This document shows, in pieces, positions 15,915 to 23,870 of a stretch of 64,000 bases of DNA. The translations under genes were made by a program, and so were the position numbers. Source of the stretch: Bin5 sp965232575 (GTDB taxonomy: Bacteria > Chloroflexota > Anaerolineae > Caldilineales > Caldilineaceae); the NCBI GenBank assembly GCA_965232575.1, contig CBDDPZ010000008.1:1-64000 (forward strand), read 5' to 3'. Position 1 is the first letter of the stretch. Each line of letters starts with the position of its first letter. The notes beneath the pieces are model-generated. The model worked only from the letters and a program-made list of their open reading frames with translations. It had not been told where the DNA came from and ran no database searches.

Positions 15915-16963
15915 TTGTCGAATGCGCAACCGGTTCGTTGTCTGAACGTAAGGCCACCTGCCGCGCCGGCAGCAACATTGCATTCATCAAGTACTGGGGC
16001 GTTGCCGACGGCGCCGAAGATTTAAACATCCCGCTCAACAACTCAATCAGCATGACCCTGGCGGACGCGCATACAACCACGACCGTCGCTTGGGACAACA
16101 GCGCCAATCTGCCGACGGATACGGTTGCCATTGACGGCTTAGAGCTTCAGGGCGCGCCTGCGGACCGTATTGTGGCGCACCTGGACCGGTTGCGCGCGCT
16201 CGCGGGCGTTTCTGACAGGGCCCGCGTTGTCAGCAACAACAATTTCCCGATGGCCTCCGGCATCGCCAGTTCGGCCAGCGGATTCGCTGCGCTCACTGTG
16301 GCTGGCGCTGCAGCGCTGGGTCTCGGGTTGGACGCAACGCGGCTATCCGCGGTCGCTCGCCAAGGGAGCGGCTCGGCCAGCCGCAGCCTGTTTGGGGGAT
16401 TCGTCGAATGGGAGCGGGGCTGGGGGAGAGGAGGGGAGTCGCTTCTCGATTCGCGGAGTGTTGCGCACCAATTGCACAATGAAGATCACTGGGCGCTGCG
16501 CGATGTGATTGCCATAGTCAGCGCCGGCGCCAAGCGGGTCAGCAGCAGCAGCGGGCACCGACTGGCGGTGACAAGCCCCCTCAACGCGGCGCGCACGCGG
16601 CGCGTCGGGGCGTGGCTGGAGACCGTGCGCCGCGCCATCGCCGAGCGCAATCTCTCGCTGATCGGCCCCATTTTGGAGTTGGACGCGCTGGCCATGCACG
16701 GGGTGATGATGACGAGCGCGCCGAGCCTGCTTTACTGGCAGCCGGGCACGCTGGAAGTGCTGCACGCGGTGCGGGCCTGGCGCGAGGAGGAGGGCGTGCC
16801 GGTCTATTTTACGATCGACGCGGGGCCGAACGTGCATCTGATCTGCGAGGCAAACACGGCGGCTGAGGTCGAGCGGCGAGTGGGTGCGCTGCCGGCCGTG
16901 CGCCGTGTGCTGACCAGTGGTCCCGGGACTGGTCCACAATTGTTGGATGGGCATTTGTTTTGA
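15911..16963 (+). CDS. mvaD: Diphosphomevalonate/phosphomevalonate decarboxylase
   Basis: A 350-residue GHMP-kinase-fold enzyme that makes isopentenyl (di)phosphate in the mevalonate route. SNIAFIKYWG near residue 18 is the N-terminal signature; ASGIASSASGFAAL near 116 is the ATP-binding loop; RQGSGSASRSLFGGFVEW near 154 is the family block; TIDAGPNVHLI near 300 holds the essential catalytic Asp. Known biochemistry of a Roseiflexus homologue shows phosphomevalonate rather than diphosphomevalonate decarboxylation, so the substrate here is open. The GTG start at 15911 overlaps the stop of the preceding ORF; an ATG nine codons earlier is possible. No other mevalonate gene is in the window. Confidence 0.9.
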   Translation: MIVECATGSLSERKATCRAGSNIAFIKYWGVADGAEDLNIPLNNSISMTLADAHTTTTVAWDNSANLPTDTVAIDGLELQGAPADRIVAHLDRLRALAGVSDRARVVSNNNFPMASGIASSASGFAALTVAGAAALGLGLDATRLSAVARQGSGSASRSLFGGFVEWERGWGRGGESLLDSRSVAHQLHNEDHWALRDVIAIVSAGAKRVSSSSGHRLAVTSPLNAARTRRVGAWLETVRRAIAERNLSLIGPILELDALAMHGVMMTSAPSLLYWQPGTLEVLHAVRAWREEEGVPVYFTIDAGPNVHLICEANTAAEVERRVGALPAVRRVLTSGPGTGPQLLDGHLF

Positions 16964-17256
16964 TAGAATTTGTTTGCGTGCAGTCGGTGGGCACGACCTC
17001 TACAGGTATTCCCCAATTCGACAACGAACTGGCCGCGATGGAAGCGATGGCTAGCCTCAAACTGAGGGAGCAGGGCGCAGCGAAATCGACCGCTCGACTC
17101 AAGGCGAGGGAACAGGCCGCAGTGGAAATGATTACTCGTTACAAGACAAAGGAGCAGGCCACTGCTGAAGAGACCGCTCGATACAAGGCAAAGGAGCGGA
17201 ATGCGGCGGAAGCAGTGACTCGTCAGAAGGAAGAGGAATGGCTCGCCGAAGGGTAG
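16960..17256 (+). CDS. Charged-helix protein with four 14-residue repeats
   Basis: A 98-residue ORF starting at a TTG that overlaps the decarboxylase stop (TTGA); GTG at 16978 or ATG at 17038 are alternatives. From residue 33 it is four tandem 14-residue units of the form (L/Y)K-x-(R/K)EQ-x-A-x-E-x-x-x-R, which would form one long charged helix. It ends at 17256 inside the start of the thermonuclease gene in another frame, and that gene opens with a similar Lys/Glu/Ala-rich helix. It may be the true N-terminal part of that protein, cut off by a frameshift, or a separate coupled peptide. Confidence 0.45.
   Translation: MIEFVCVQSVGTTSTGIPQFDNELAAMEAMASLKLREQGAAKSTARLKAREQAAVEMITRYKTKEQATAEETARYKAKERNAAEAVTRQKEEEWLAEG
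17056..17223 (+). repeat. Four imperfect 42-bp tandem repeats
   Basis: Codon-phased 42-base units encode the 14-residue charged repeat described for the overlapping ORF. Units differ at many third positions, so the repeat is old and kept at protein level. Confidence 0.7.
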
Positions 17257-18608
17257 AGCAATGGCTCGCAGCCGAAGCGGCCGACCGGCAGAAGGCAATA
17301 GAGAAGGCCGAAGCGGCAGCAGCCGCACGCCAGAAGAAAAAGGAACTGCCAGAGAACATACTGCAGAAGTTGGAACAGGGCCCGAATGCTTTACCCCCCG
17401 ACCAGGACCACTTTCCCTCTCGCCATAGAGGATGGCGGTGGTTGGCGATATTGGCGGCAATGCTATTTCTGACAGGGACGGGACTGATGGGAGTCGGGAC
17501 GGCGCCGGGGATGATGGAGGGTGTCATTCCGCAGTGGCAGGCGCAAGCCCCGATTGCGTGGCGGAACCTGACATACTGGATAGACAACCTGATGGAAGAG
17601 ATCGCCCCACCGCAAGAGAACAGCCTGCTGATCGATGATCCGGAGACCCGGGAAACGGAGGATGTCGGTCCCGTCAGCAGTCCTACGTTGACGCAAACGG
17701 CAACGCCGGAACAACCAACAGTTACGCCGACGATCACGCCGATACCTGAAAGCCTATTGGCAACGATCAATCGCGCGATGAACGTTCGGCGCGGCCCAGG
17801 CACACATCACGCCATCATTGACGTAGCCGACATCGGGGAAGAGTTCCCGATCACCGGCAAGAACAAAACCGGCGATTGGTGGCAGATCGATTATAGAGGG
17901 GAAAAGGCGTGGATTTATGCCCCGTATGTGAAGGCAACCAATGCGGGGAATGTAAGAATTGCGCCTTCCCCAACGCCGCTCCCAGCGCCCACTCCGCCAG
18001 GAAACAATTCCAGCAGTCGCGGGCAGCGTGCGGTGATCGACTACGTTGTCGACGGCGATACAGTTGACGTGCAGTTCGAAGCTGGCAATGCCGACAGGAT
18101 TCGCCTGTTTGACATCGATACGCCGGAGACTTACGGAGGTGTCGAGTGCTTCGGGAGACAGGCGACAGCGTTCACGTCTGCATTCACCGGGCAGGAAATC
18201 GCAGTCGAAAGCCGGGGGAGGGACAAGTATGACAGGCTCCTTGGCTATATCTGGTTGGCCGACGGAAGGATGTTGAATGAGGAGTTGGCCCGCCAGGGAT
18301 TTGCCGAGTACAAAGACTATGGCAATCCCGGAATATACGCGGCGCGCATTCGCGCTGCGGCAGACCAAGCCAAAAGACTAGGTCTGGGAATGTGGTCACA
18401 GTGTACAAACGGCGCGGCCGCCCCTACGGTGGCGCCCGACGTCCCGCAGACCCCAAGGTACGACCCCAACGGGCCGGATCGCGACTGCGGCGACTTTGAC
18501 ACGCACGCGGAAGCCCAGACATTCTTCTTGGCAGCCGGCGATCCTGACCAAGATCCCCACAGGCTTGATCGTGACAAGGACGGTTTAGCGTGCGAATCTC
18601 TTCCGTAG
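17238..18608 (+). CDS. Membrane-anchored SH3b-thermonuclease-excalibur protein
   Basis: A 456-residue protein. Residues 1-36 are a charged helix; 66-88 is a single membrane segment (WLAILAAMLFLTGTGLMG); 140-170 a Pro/Thr linker; 173-235 a bacterial SH3 domain (NVRRGPGTHHAIIDVADIG, WIYAPYV); 264-388 a staphylococcal-nuclease domain with all three active residues R289, E297 (DTPET) and R333 (KYDR); 413-456 an excalibur calcium-binding domain (DRDKDGLACE). The catalytic part should lie outside the membrane, where it could degrade extracellular DNA or RNA. GAAGGAAGAGGA immediately before the ATG is a good ribosome binding site. It overlaps the repeat ORF by 19 bases in another frame. Confidence 0.88.
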   Translation: MARRRVEQWLAAEAADRQKAIEKAEAAAAARQKKKELPENILQKLEQGPNALPPDQDHFPSRHRGWRWLAILAAMLFLTGTGLMGVGTAPGMMEGVIPQWQAQAPIAWRNLTYWIDNLMEEIAPPQENSLLIDDPETRETEDVGPVSSPTLTQTATPEQPTVTPTITPIPESLLATINRAMNVRRGPGTHHAIIDVADIGEEFPITGKNKTGDWWQIDYRGEKAWIYAPYVKATNAGNVRIAPSPTPLPAPTPPGNNSSSRGQRAVIDYVVDGDTVDVQFEAGNADRIRLFDIDTPETYGGVECFGRQATAFTSAFTGQEIAVESRGRDKYDRLLGYIWLADGRMLNEELARQGFAEYKDYGNPGIYAARIRAAADQAKRLGLGMWSQCTNGAAAPTVAPDVPQTPRYDPNGPDRDCGDFDTHAEAQTFFLAAGDPDQDPHRLDRDKDGLACESLP

Positions 18609-18787
18609 ATCAGATAACGACACTTCTGCAAGAGGGGGCTTTGGATTACGATCGGCGTTGCGACAACAGGTCTGCTGCAGAGGGATTGACAACCCGGGTA
18701 GGCGTGCCCATGCTTGGCTGACCGGCGAAAACCGACCGCTGATGTTGACCCAGGCTCCTTAACTCGTTACTCCTTTTGGCGCAGTCT

Positions 18788-20146
18788 TTACGCCATCTTC
18801 ATCTCGGCTATTTCCCGGCGCAGGCCGGCGGCTATGGAAAGTAGAGCCATCATTGCCCCCGCGCCGACAAAGACCCAGCCTAAACTCAGCTTGATCAGCG
18901 CCCCGGAGACGGCGTTTGAAATCGGCGACAGGCCGATTGAGGCGATCATGAGCAGGCTCATGACGCGTCCCATCACCTTTTGGGGCGTCCGCACTTGCAG
19001 CCAGGTCGTAAACATGATGTTCGTGTATCCTCCCATGGCGCCAATTGCAACAACCAGGCCGGCGGCAAGCCACGTGGCTGTCAGGAAGCCGAAAGGCATG
19101 ATCAGAATGCCGCTCAGGACATAGGTAATGACAAGAAAATGCCCCAGTCGCCTTTTGGGGGTAGGCAATGCCCCCGCTAACACCGCGCCCAGCAAGGCGC
19201 CGCCGGCATAGGCGGAGGAGATAATGCCGACTGCCAATGCGCCCTGCGGGAGCCGGGTATTTGCCAAGACCGGAATCCCCACAATGACCGGCCCTTGTAC
19301 GAAGAGCTCGATTGCCGCTATAAGAAGAAAGAGCGTAAACATGGCGGCGTCAGACCGCACAAATCGAAACCCTTCGCCAATTGAGGCCCAGATGCTGCCG
19401 CCGTCCTTCCCCTCGGCAGTTGAGCTTTTGCCGTTTTGCCCCGCTGGTTTTTGCACTTCCGGATTCAGCTGCATAAAGGCAAGCAGCAGGGAGGAGATGA
19501 GAAAAGCGCCAGCTACCACGGCGAATGCGAACCCCACGCCGGCCGTGTCCGCCCGCGCCGCTGCCGTTACACGCTGCAGCGGGGGGATCACACTGTTCGT
19601 GCCGCTGAAAGCGGCGATCAGCGCGCCGGCCAGCATGGGTCCGACAAATCCGCTCGATTCGGTCGTGGTTTGCGTAATGACATTGGCATGACGAAGCTGT
19701 TTAGCTGTCACGATACGCGGTAGAAGGGCTGCCTGAGCGGGATAGTAGAAGGCGTCAGCAACCCCTTTCGCCAGGGCAAAGAGGTAAAGCAGCCACAGAT
19801 TCAACATGCCGGTCAGCACAAGCGCCGCCAGGACGGATCCCAAGAAAGCACGTACCAGATTGCTGACCTGGAGAATCATGCGCGGGGAAGAGCGATCCAC
19901 AATCGACCCGCCGATGAGCATAAAGAGGACAGTGGGAACGCTGCCCACAGCAATTATCGCGCCGACAGCCAGCGCGTCTCCGGTAAGGAGCAGAACGAGC
20001 CAGGGAAATGCGATCAGGTCGAACTGATCACCGATGGCGGATAGCGTGCCCGCTCCCCAAAGCAGTCGGAAGTCGCGCGCCTTGAGCAGTTCCCAAAGTG
20101 AGCTGTCTCTGGCGCCTCTCGGCGTATTCTGTTCTCCGTTTTCCAA
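18788..20146 (-). CDS. MFS transporter (MFS_3/EntS-like exporter)
   Basis: A 452-residue protein with about 12 membrane helices. Features of the EntS/MdfA-like drug or siderophore exporters include LWGAGTLSAIGDQFDLIAFPWLVL near residue 30, the loop-2 motif GSIVDRSSPRMIL near 80, and FFYPAQAALLPRIV near 130. A long charged central loop lies near residues 220-245. It is 51 bp downstream of a TetR regulator on the same strand, which probably represses it; the substrate is unknown. Confidence 0.9.
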   Translation of the reverse strand: MENGEQNTPRGARDSSLWELLKARDFRLLWGAGTLSAIGDQFDLIAFPWLVLLLTGDALAVGAIIAVGSVPTVLFMLIGGSIVDRSSPRMILQVSNLVRAFLGSVLAALVLTGMLNLWLLYLFALAKGVADAFYYPAQAALLPRIVTAKQLRHANVITQTTTESSGFVGPMLAGALIAAFSGTNSVIPPLQRVTAAARADTAGVGFAFAVVAGAFLISSLLLAFMQLNPEVQKPAGQNGKSSTAEGKDGGSIWASIGEGFRFVRSDAAMFTLFLLIAAIELFVQGPVIVGIPVLANTRLPQGALAVGIISSAYAGGALLGAVLAGALPTPKRRLGHFLVITYVLSGILIMPFGFLTATWLAAGLVVAIGAMGGYTNIMFTTWLQVRTPQKVMGRVMSLLMIASIGLSPISNAVSGALIKLSLGWVFVGAGAMMALLSIAAGLRREIAEMKMA

Positions 20147-20197
20147 CCGAATCTCCTCCGTTCCGAATTTGGAAACCTTGATAATCCGCTGGGAAGC

Positions 20198-20746
20198 CTA
20201 TCTTCCCAGACCTCTCATGAGCGTGCGCCAGGCAAGCTGCGCAGCATCATTGCGCGCAACTGAGCCGCTGTTCACGGCATACCAGGCGCTCCAGATAAGC
20301 AGGTCGATCGTTTGAACGATCCAGGCTGTGGGTATGTCCGGGGCAAACACGCCTCGCTGCTTAAGATCCTGAACATACCTGTTCAGTCTATCAAGCTGCC
20401 CATCGTAGGCCTTGGCAATCTCCGCAATATCCATCAGATCCGGATACGTCACCAGATAGGAATATCGATCTCCAACTGGCGCCAGTAGTTCAAACATCAA
20501 TTGCAGACTCTCTTCCGGTCTCAAGTCCGTCCGCAAGACTGAGTCCAGCGCCTTTTCGATCTCGCGCAGAGCGTCCAGGGCGATTTCTCGCAACAGGTCT
20601 TGGCGTTTGGGAAAGTAGCGTTGCAACGTGGCGCGCCCGATTCCTATCTGTGCAGCGATTTCGCCTAGCGTAGCGCCGTGGTTCGTTGCCAGGACTCGAC
20701 TCGAGGCTACAATCAGTTCTTGCTTTTTTGAGTCAAATTTAGACAT
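20198..20746 (-). CDS. TetR-family transcriptional regulator
   Basis: A 182-residue repressor. The N-terminal helix-turn-helix reads ATLGEIAAQIGIGRATLQRYFPKRQDLL (about residues 24-51, the YFP-K-DLL ending is diagnostic). The C-terminal ligand domain is helical and its specificity cannot be read. It is transcribed ahead of the MFS exporter, a common self-regulated efflux arrangement. I found no clear palindromic operator upstream. Confidence 0.9.
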   Translation of the reverse strand: MSKFDSKKQELIVASSRVLATNHGATLGEIAAQIGIGRATLQRYFPKRQDLLREIALDALREIEKALDSVLRTDLRPEESLQLMFELLAPVGDRYSYLVTYPDLMDIAEIAKAYDGQLDRLNRYVQDLKQRGVFAPDIPTAWIVQTIDLLIWSAWYAVNSGSVARNDAAQLAWRTLMRGLGR

Positions 20747-21194
20747 AATGAATCAATTTTGCCTTATTTGGTTACGATTTTATGTGCGTTAGATTCCAAT
20801 CTTGACCAGAGGGCGTGAGAACCTTACTTTGTGCAGTTGATTCTGGCTGTCAGTGCAGAGAGGCGCAGCGGGGGCAGGTTCCCCTTCGGGCGCGAAATGA
20901 AGAAATCGTGTACAATAGGCAAATCTTGCCGGGCCTGGCTTGTCGCGGCTCTGCTCGCCGCCATTTTTGTCAGCAGCGCTCTCCTGGCCTAACCGCTTTG
21001 TGGACGATGGCTTGACGGGCCGCAGGCCCGCAGATGGAGGCGCAGCAGATGCCCTCCACCGAACAGCATATGTATTGTGTTTTGAACTGCATGCAATGGA
21101 AACCGTCTACGCATCGCGGCGGCGGTTTGCGGTTGGATCAGTTCCACTGTAGTACAGCGTTAGCCTTCAGCGGGCACAAAGAAATCTCCCCTAA
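20747..21194. other. Divergent intergenic region, 448 bp
   Basis: Separates the tetR-MFS pair from hflX and should hold both promoters. I found only weak candidates (TTGACC at 20802 with a poor -10). A six-pair hairpin CGGGCC-GCA-GGCCCG lies near 21017-21031 without a T-run. A signal-peptide-like 31-codon ORF is listed separately. Confidence 0.45.
20897..20992 (+). CDS. Possible 31-residue signal-like peptide
   Basis: ATG at 20897 opens a short frame beginning MKKSCTIGKSCRAW, followed by the hydrophobic run LVAALLAAIFVSSALLA and a stop. Basic N-terminus plus hydrophobic core looks like a signal peptide or a one-helix membrane peptide. There is no good ribosome binding site upstream, so it could be a relic of a lost secreted-protein gene. 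Confidence 0.25.
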   Translation: MKKSCTIGKSCRAWLVAALLAAIFVSSALLA

Positions 21195-22688
21195 ATGTTG
21201 AACGCTGTGAAAGGCACAGTTACTCGAATGTCAGAAAGTCAACACGAAAACCGTTCAGGCGGCCTTACGGCTGTCGATGATTTCACCGGCGCGGGTGAAG
21301 GCGGCGTTGGCGCAGTCGTGCGGGATGACCAGGGCCTGATCCTGACCGACAAGCCGGAGGAGACGGCCGTCCTGGTCGGCGTCAGCCTCGCGGGTCAGCC
21401 CGGCATTCTCTCGATGGAGGACTCGCTTAGCGAACTGGCCTTGCTGGCCGGGACCGCGGGCCTGGAAGTGCAGGGAGAACTGACACAGCGACTCCAACAT
21501 CCTCACCCGGCTACCTTCATCGGCGCCGGCAAGCTGGGCGAACTGAAGACGCTGATCCTGGAGTTGGGCGCCAATGTCGTGATCTTCGATGAAGAGCTTT
21601 CGCCCCGCCAGCAGCGGGAAATCGAGCGGGTCCTTGGGCAGGAGGCGAAAGTGATCGACCGCACCGCCCTGATCCTGGATATATTCGCCCGCCATGCCAA
21701 GACCAAAGAGGGAGCGGTGCAGGTGGAGCTGGCCCAATACGAGTACCGGCTTCCGAGGCTGACCCGGGCCTGGACCCACCTGGCGCGACAGGCGGGTGGA
21801 CGGGCCGGCGGCGCGAGCGGTGGTGTCGGTGTGCGCGGCCCCGGTGAGACACAGTTGGAGGTAGACCGGCGAGAGATCGGCCGCCGAATCGCCCATCTCA
21901 AGCGCGAACTGGAGGAGGTCCGTCACCACCGCGAACGCTACCGACAGCGCCGCCAAAAATCATCGACGCCTGTCATCGTTGTGGTCGGCTACACCAATGC
22001 GGGCAAGAGCACGCTGCTGAACGCGGTCAGCGATGCCGGCGTTCTGGCCCAGGACCAGTTGTTTGCCACCCTGGACCCAACCACCCGCCGCGTGGAGTTG
22101 CCGAGCGCGCGCACGGCTTTATTCACCGATACGGTCGGTTTCATCCAGAAGCTGCCGACGGCGCTGGTGGCCGCGTTCCGGGCGACACTGGAGGAGATTA
22201 CCGAGGCGGACCTGCTGTTGCATGTGGTGGATATCTCGCACCCCAATGCTGATGAGCAGGTGACCGCTGTGGAAGAGATGCTGGAAGAGCTGGGCGCCGG
22301 CGATAAACCGCTTGTGACAGCGTTAAACAAAATCGACCTGGTCGACACTGCAGGGCAAGGAGAGCCCGGCCTTGCGGCGCAACTGCGCCATGCCTTGCAG
22401 GAATACACTTCTCCTGTGCAGATAAGCGCCCGGACAGGTGAAGGCATCCCGGAACTGCTGACGGAAGTGGATGGGAAGCTGCAGGAAACGATGACGCCGT
22501 TGCGGCTGTTGCTCCCTTACAGTAAGGGCGACCTGGTCTCTCTGATCTATGAGCACGGCCGCGTGGAACGGGAGGAATATACCGAGCAGGGGACATTGAT
22601 CGAGGGCAGGCTGCCCGCTCATCTGGCCAGCCGAGTGCAGGCTTGGAGCGTGGCTGGATCGAACAACGTCCAAGCAGAATCACCATAG
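21195..22688 (+). CDS. hflX: GTPase HflX
   Basis: A 497-residue ribosome-associated GTPase that splits stalled or heat-damaged ribosomes. The N-terminal HflX domain includes HPATFIGAGKLGEL near 118, IFDEELSPRQQREIER near 136 and GVRGPGETQLEVDRR near 210. The G domain has GYTNAGKST (G1), DTVGFI (G3) and TALNKIDL (G4). The start is ATG 21195; an in-frame ATG at 21228 is equally plausible. The N-terminus is longer than in E. coli by about 40 residues. Confidence 0.95.
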   Translation: MLNAVKGTVTRMSESQHENRSGGLTAVDDFTGAGEGGVGAVVRDDQGLILTDKPEETAVLVGVSLAGQPGILSMEDSLSELALLAGTAGLEVQGELTQRLQHPHPATFIGAGKLGELKTLILELGANVVIFDEELSPRQQREIERVLGQEAKVIDRTALILDIFARHAKTKEGAVQVELAQYEYRLPRLTRAWTHLARQAGGRAGGASGGVGVRGPGETQLEVDRREIGRRIAHLKRELEEVRHHRERYRQRRQKSSTPVIVVVGYTNAGKSTLLNAVSDAGVLAQDQLFATLDPTTRRVELPSARTALFTDTVGFIQKLPTALVAAFRATLEEITEADLLLHVVDISHPNADEQVTAVEEMLEELGAGDKPLVTALNKIDLVDTAGQGEPGLAAQLRHALQEYTSPVQISARTGEGIPELLTEVDGKLQETMTPLRLLLPYSKGDLVSLIYEHGRVEREEYTEQGTLIEGRLPAHLASRVQAWSVAGSNNVQAESP

Positions 22689-22766
22689 AAGGCCGGTCAG
22701 TGCGCTGAAGTCCGATGGCCTGCCGGCAGTAATCGACACGTACAGCAACAGAAAGCCGCAGAGGAT

Positions 22767-23738
22767 ATGAACAAACCGATAGTTGTCGTAACCCGCCAGT
22801 TGCCAGAGGCGGCGATCGCGCCGCTCCTGGAAAGATGTGACGCCCGCTACTGGGACAGCGAAGAGCCGATCGCGCGCAGTACGCTGCTGGAATGGGTGCA
22901 GGGGGCAGGCGGACTCTACTGTCTGTTGACCGAATCAGTTGACGATGAACTTCTGGACGCGGCGGGGCCCGGGCTGCGGGTTGTGGCCACAATGTCGGTT
23001 GGTTACGATCACGTGGACGTGGCTGCGCTGCGCAAACGGGGCATCCCCTTGGGAAATACCCCGGGCGTGCTGACCGAAACGACGGCGGAGCTGGCGCTGG
23101 CGCTGCTGCTGGCCACGGCGCGCCGGCTGCCGGAAGGTACGCACGCCGTGCAGAGCGGGACGTGGCCCAGTTGGAGACCGATGTGGCTGACGGGCCGCGA
23201 CATACACGGAAGCACGGTGGGGCTGGTCGGCCTGGGGCGGATTGGCGCCGCCTTTGCGCGTATGCTCGGCGGCTTCGGCTGCCGCATTCTGTATACAGGG
23301 CCCAGAGAAAAGCCGGAGGCGGCGCGGGAGGTGGGCGCGACATTTGCGCCGATGGATACGCTGCTGCAAGAGAGCGATTATGTAGCGGTCCATTGTCCAC
23401 TTAACGACCAGACCCGTTCCCTGTTCAGCGTCGAGGCCTTCCGCAAGATGAAATCGACGGCTGTCTTCATCAACACAAGTCGCGGTGGGGTCGTTGACCA
23501 GGAAGCGCTTTATGACGCGCTGGTGCAGGGAGAGATCGCGGCTGCCGGGTTGGACGTCACTGATCCGGAGCCTCTGCCTGCAGATCACCCGCTGGTCTCG
23601 CTGGATAACTGTGTCATACTGCCCCACATCGGCAGCGCCACAATCGCCACACGCACGAAGATGGCAGTGATGACAACCGAGAATCTGCTCGCCGGTGTCG
23701 AGGGCCGGCCGTTGCCGAACGGGGTCGAGTTGTCGTAG
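22767..23738 (+). CDS. D-isomer 2-hydroxyacid dehydrogenase (glycerate/glyoxylate reductase type)
   Basis: A 323-residue NAD(P)H-dependent enzyme reducing glyoxylate or hydroxypyruvate. GLVGLGRIGAAFARML near residue 152 is the Rossmann motif; the catalytic set is R in INTSRGGVVDQ near 235, E in DVTDPEPL near 264 and H in ILPHIGSA near 285. MSVGYDHVDVAALRKRGI near 75 is typical of the GRHPR branch. It lies 78 bp after hflX on the same strand and may be co-transcribed. Confidence 0.92.
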   Translation: MNKPIVVVTRQLPEAAIAPLLERCDARYWDSEEPIARSTLLEWVQGAGGLYCLLTESVDDELLDAAGPGLRVVATMSVGYDHVDVAALRKRGIPLGNTPGVLTETTAELALALLLATARRLPEGTHAVQSGTWPSWRPMWLTGRDIHGSTVGLVGLGRIGAAFARMLGGFGCRILYTGPREKPEAAREVGATFAPMDTLLQESDYVAVHCPLNDQTRSLFSVEAFRKMKSTAVFINTSRGGVVDQEALYDALVQGEIAAAGLDVTDPEPLPADHPLVSLDNCVILPHIGSATIATRTKMAVMTTENLLAGVEGRPLPNGVELS

Positions 23739-23817
23739 CTGCCCGGCTGGACGCGATCCAGGGGCAATCTGGGCAGACGAAAGCGTGTTACAAAATTTGC
23801 CAAAATGGTATACAGTT

Positions 23818-23838
23818 ACCGTTACTGGTCGTAACGGT
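23818..23838. promoter_or_regulatory. Inverted repeat upstream of citrate synthase
   Basis: ACCGTTAC and GTAACGGT form a perfect eight-base inverted repeat around TGGTC, 32 bp before the gltA start. A weak promoter-like pair (GTTACA, 16 bases, TATACA at 23809-23814) sits directly upstream, so the repeat would lie just past the transcription start, a repressor-like position. A 5' UTR hairpin is the alternative. Confidence 0.45.
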
Positions 23839-23870
23839 TTCGCAACCGAACGGAAAGGGATGTCGCGGCA

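Noticed and set aside
17238..18608. Suspected loss of the catalytic Glu in the thermonuclease domain (FGRQATAF)
   Set aside because: The nuclease Glu belongs to the DTPET block, which is intact (E297); R289 and R333 are also present.
22198..23400. 400-codon minus-strand ORF opposite hflX and the dehydrogenase
   Set aside because: Arg/Pro/Ala/Ser-rich composition typical of antisense reading of a high-GC gene, and it crosses two well-supported genes.
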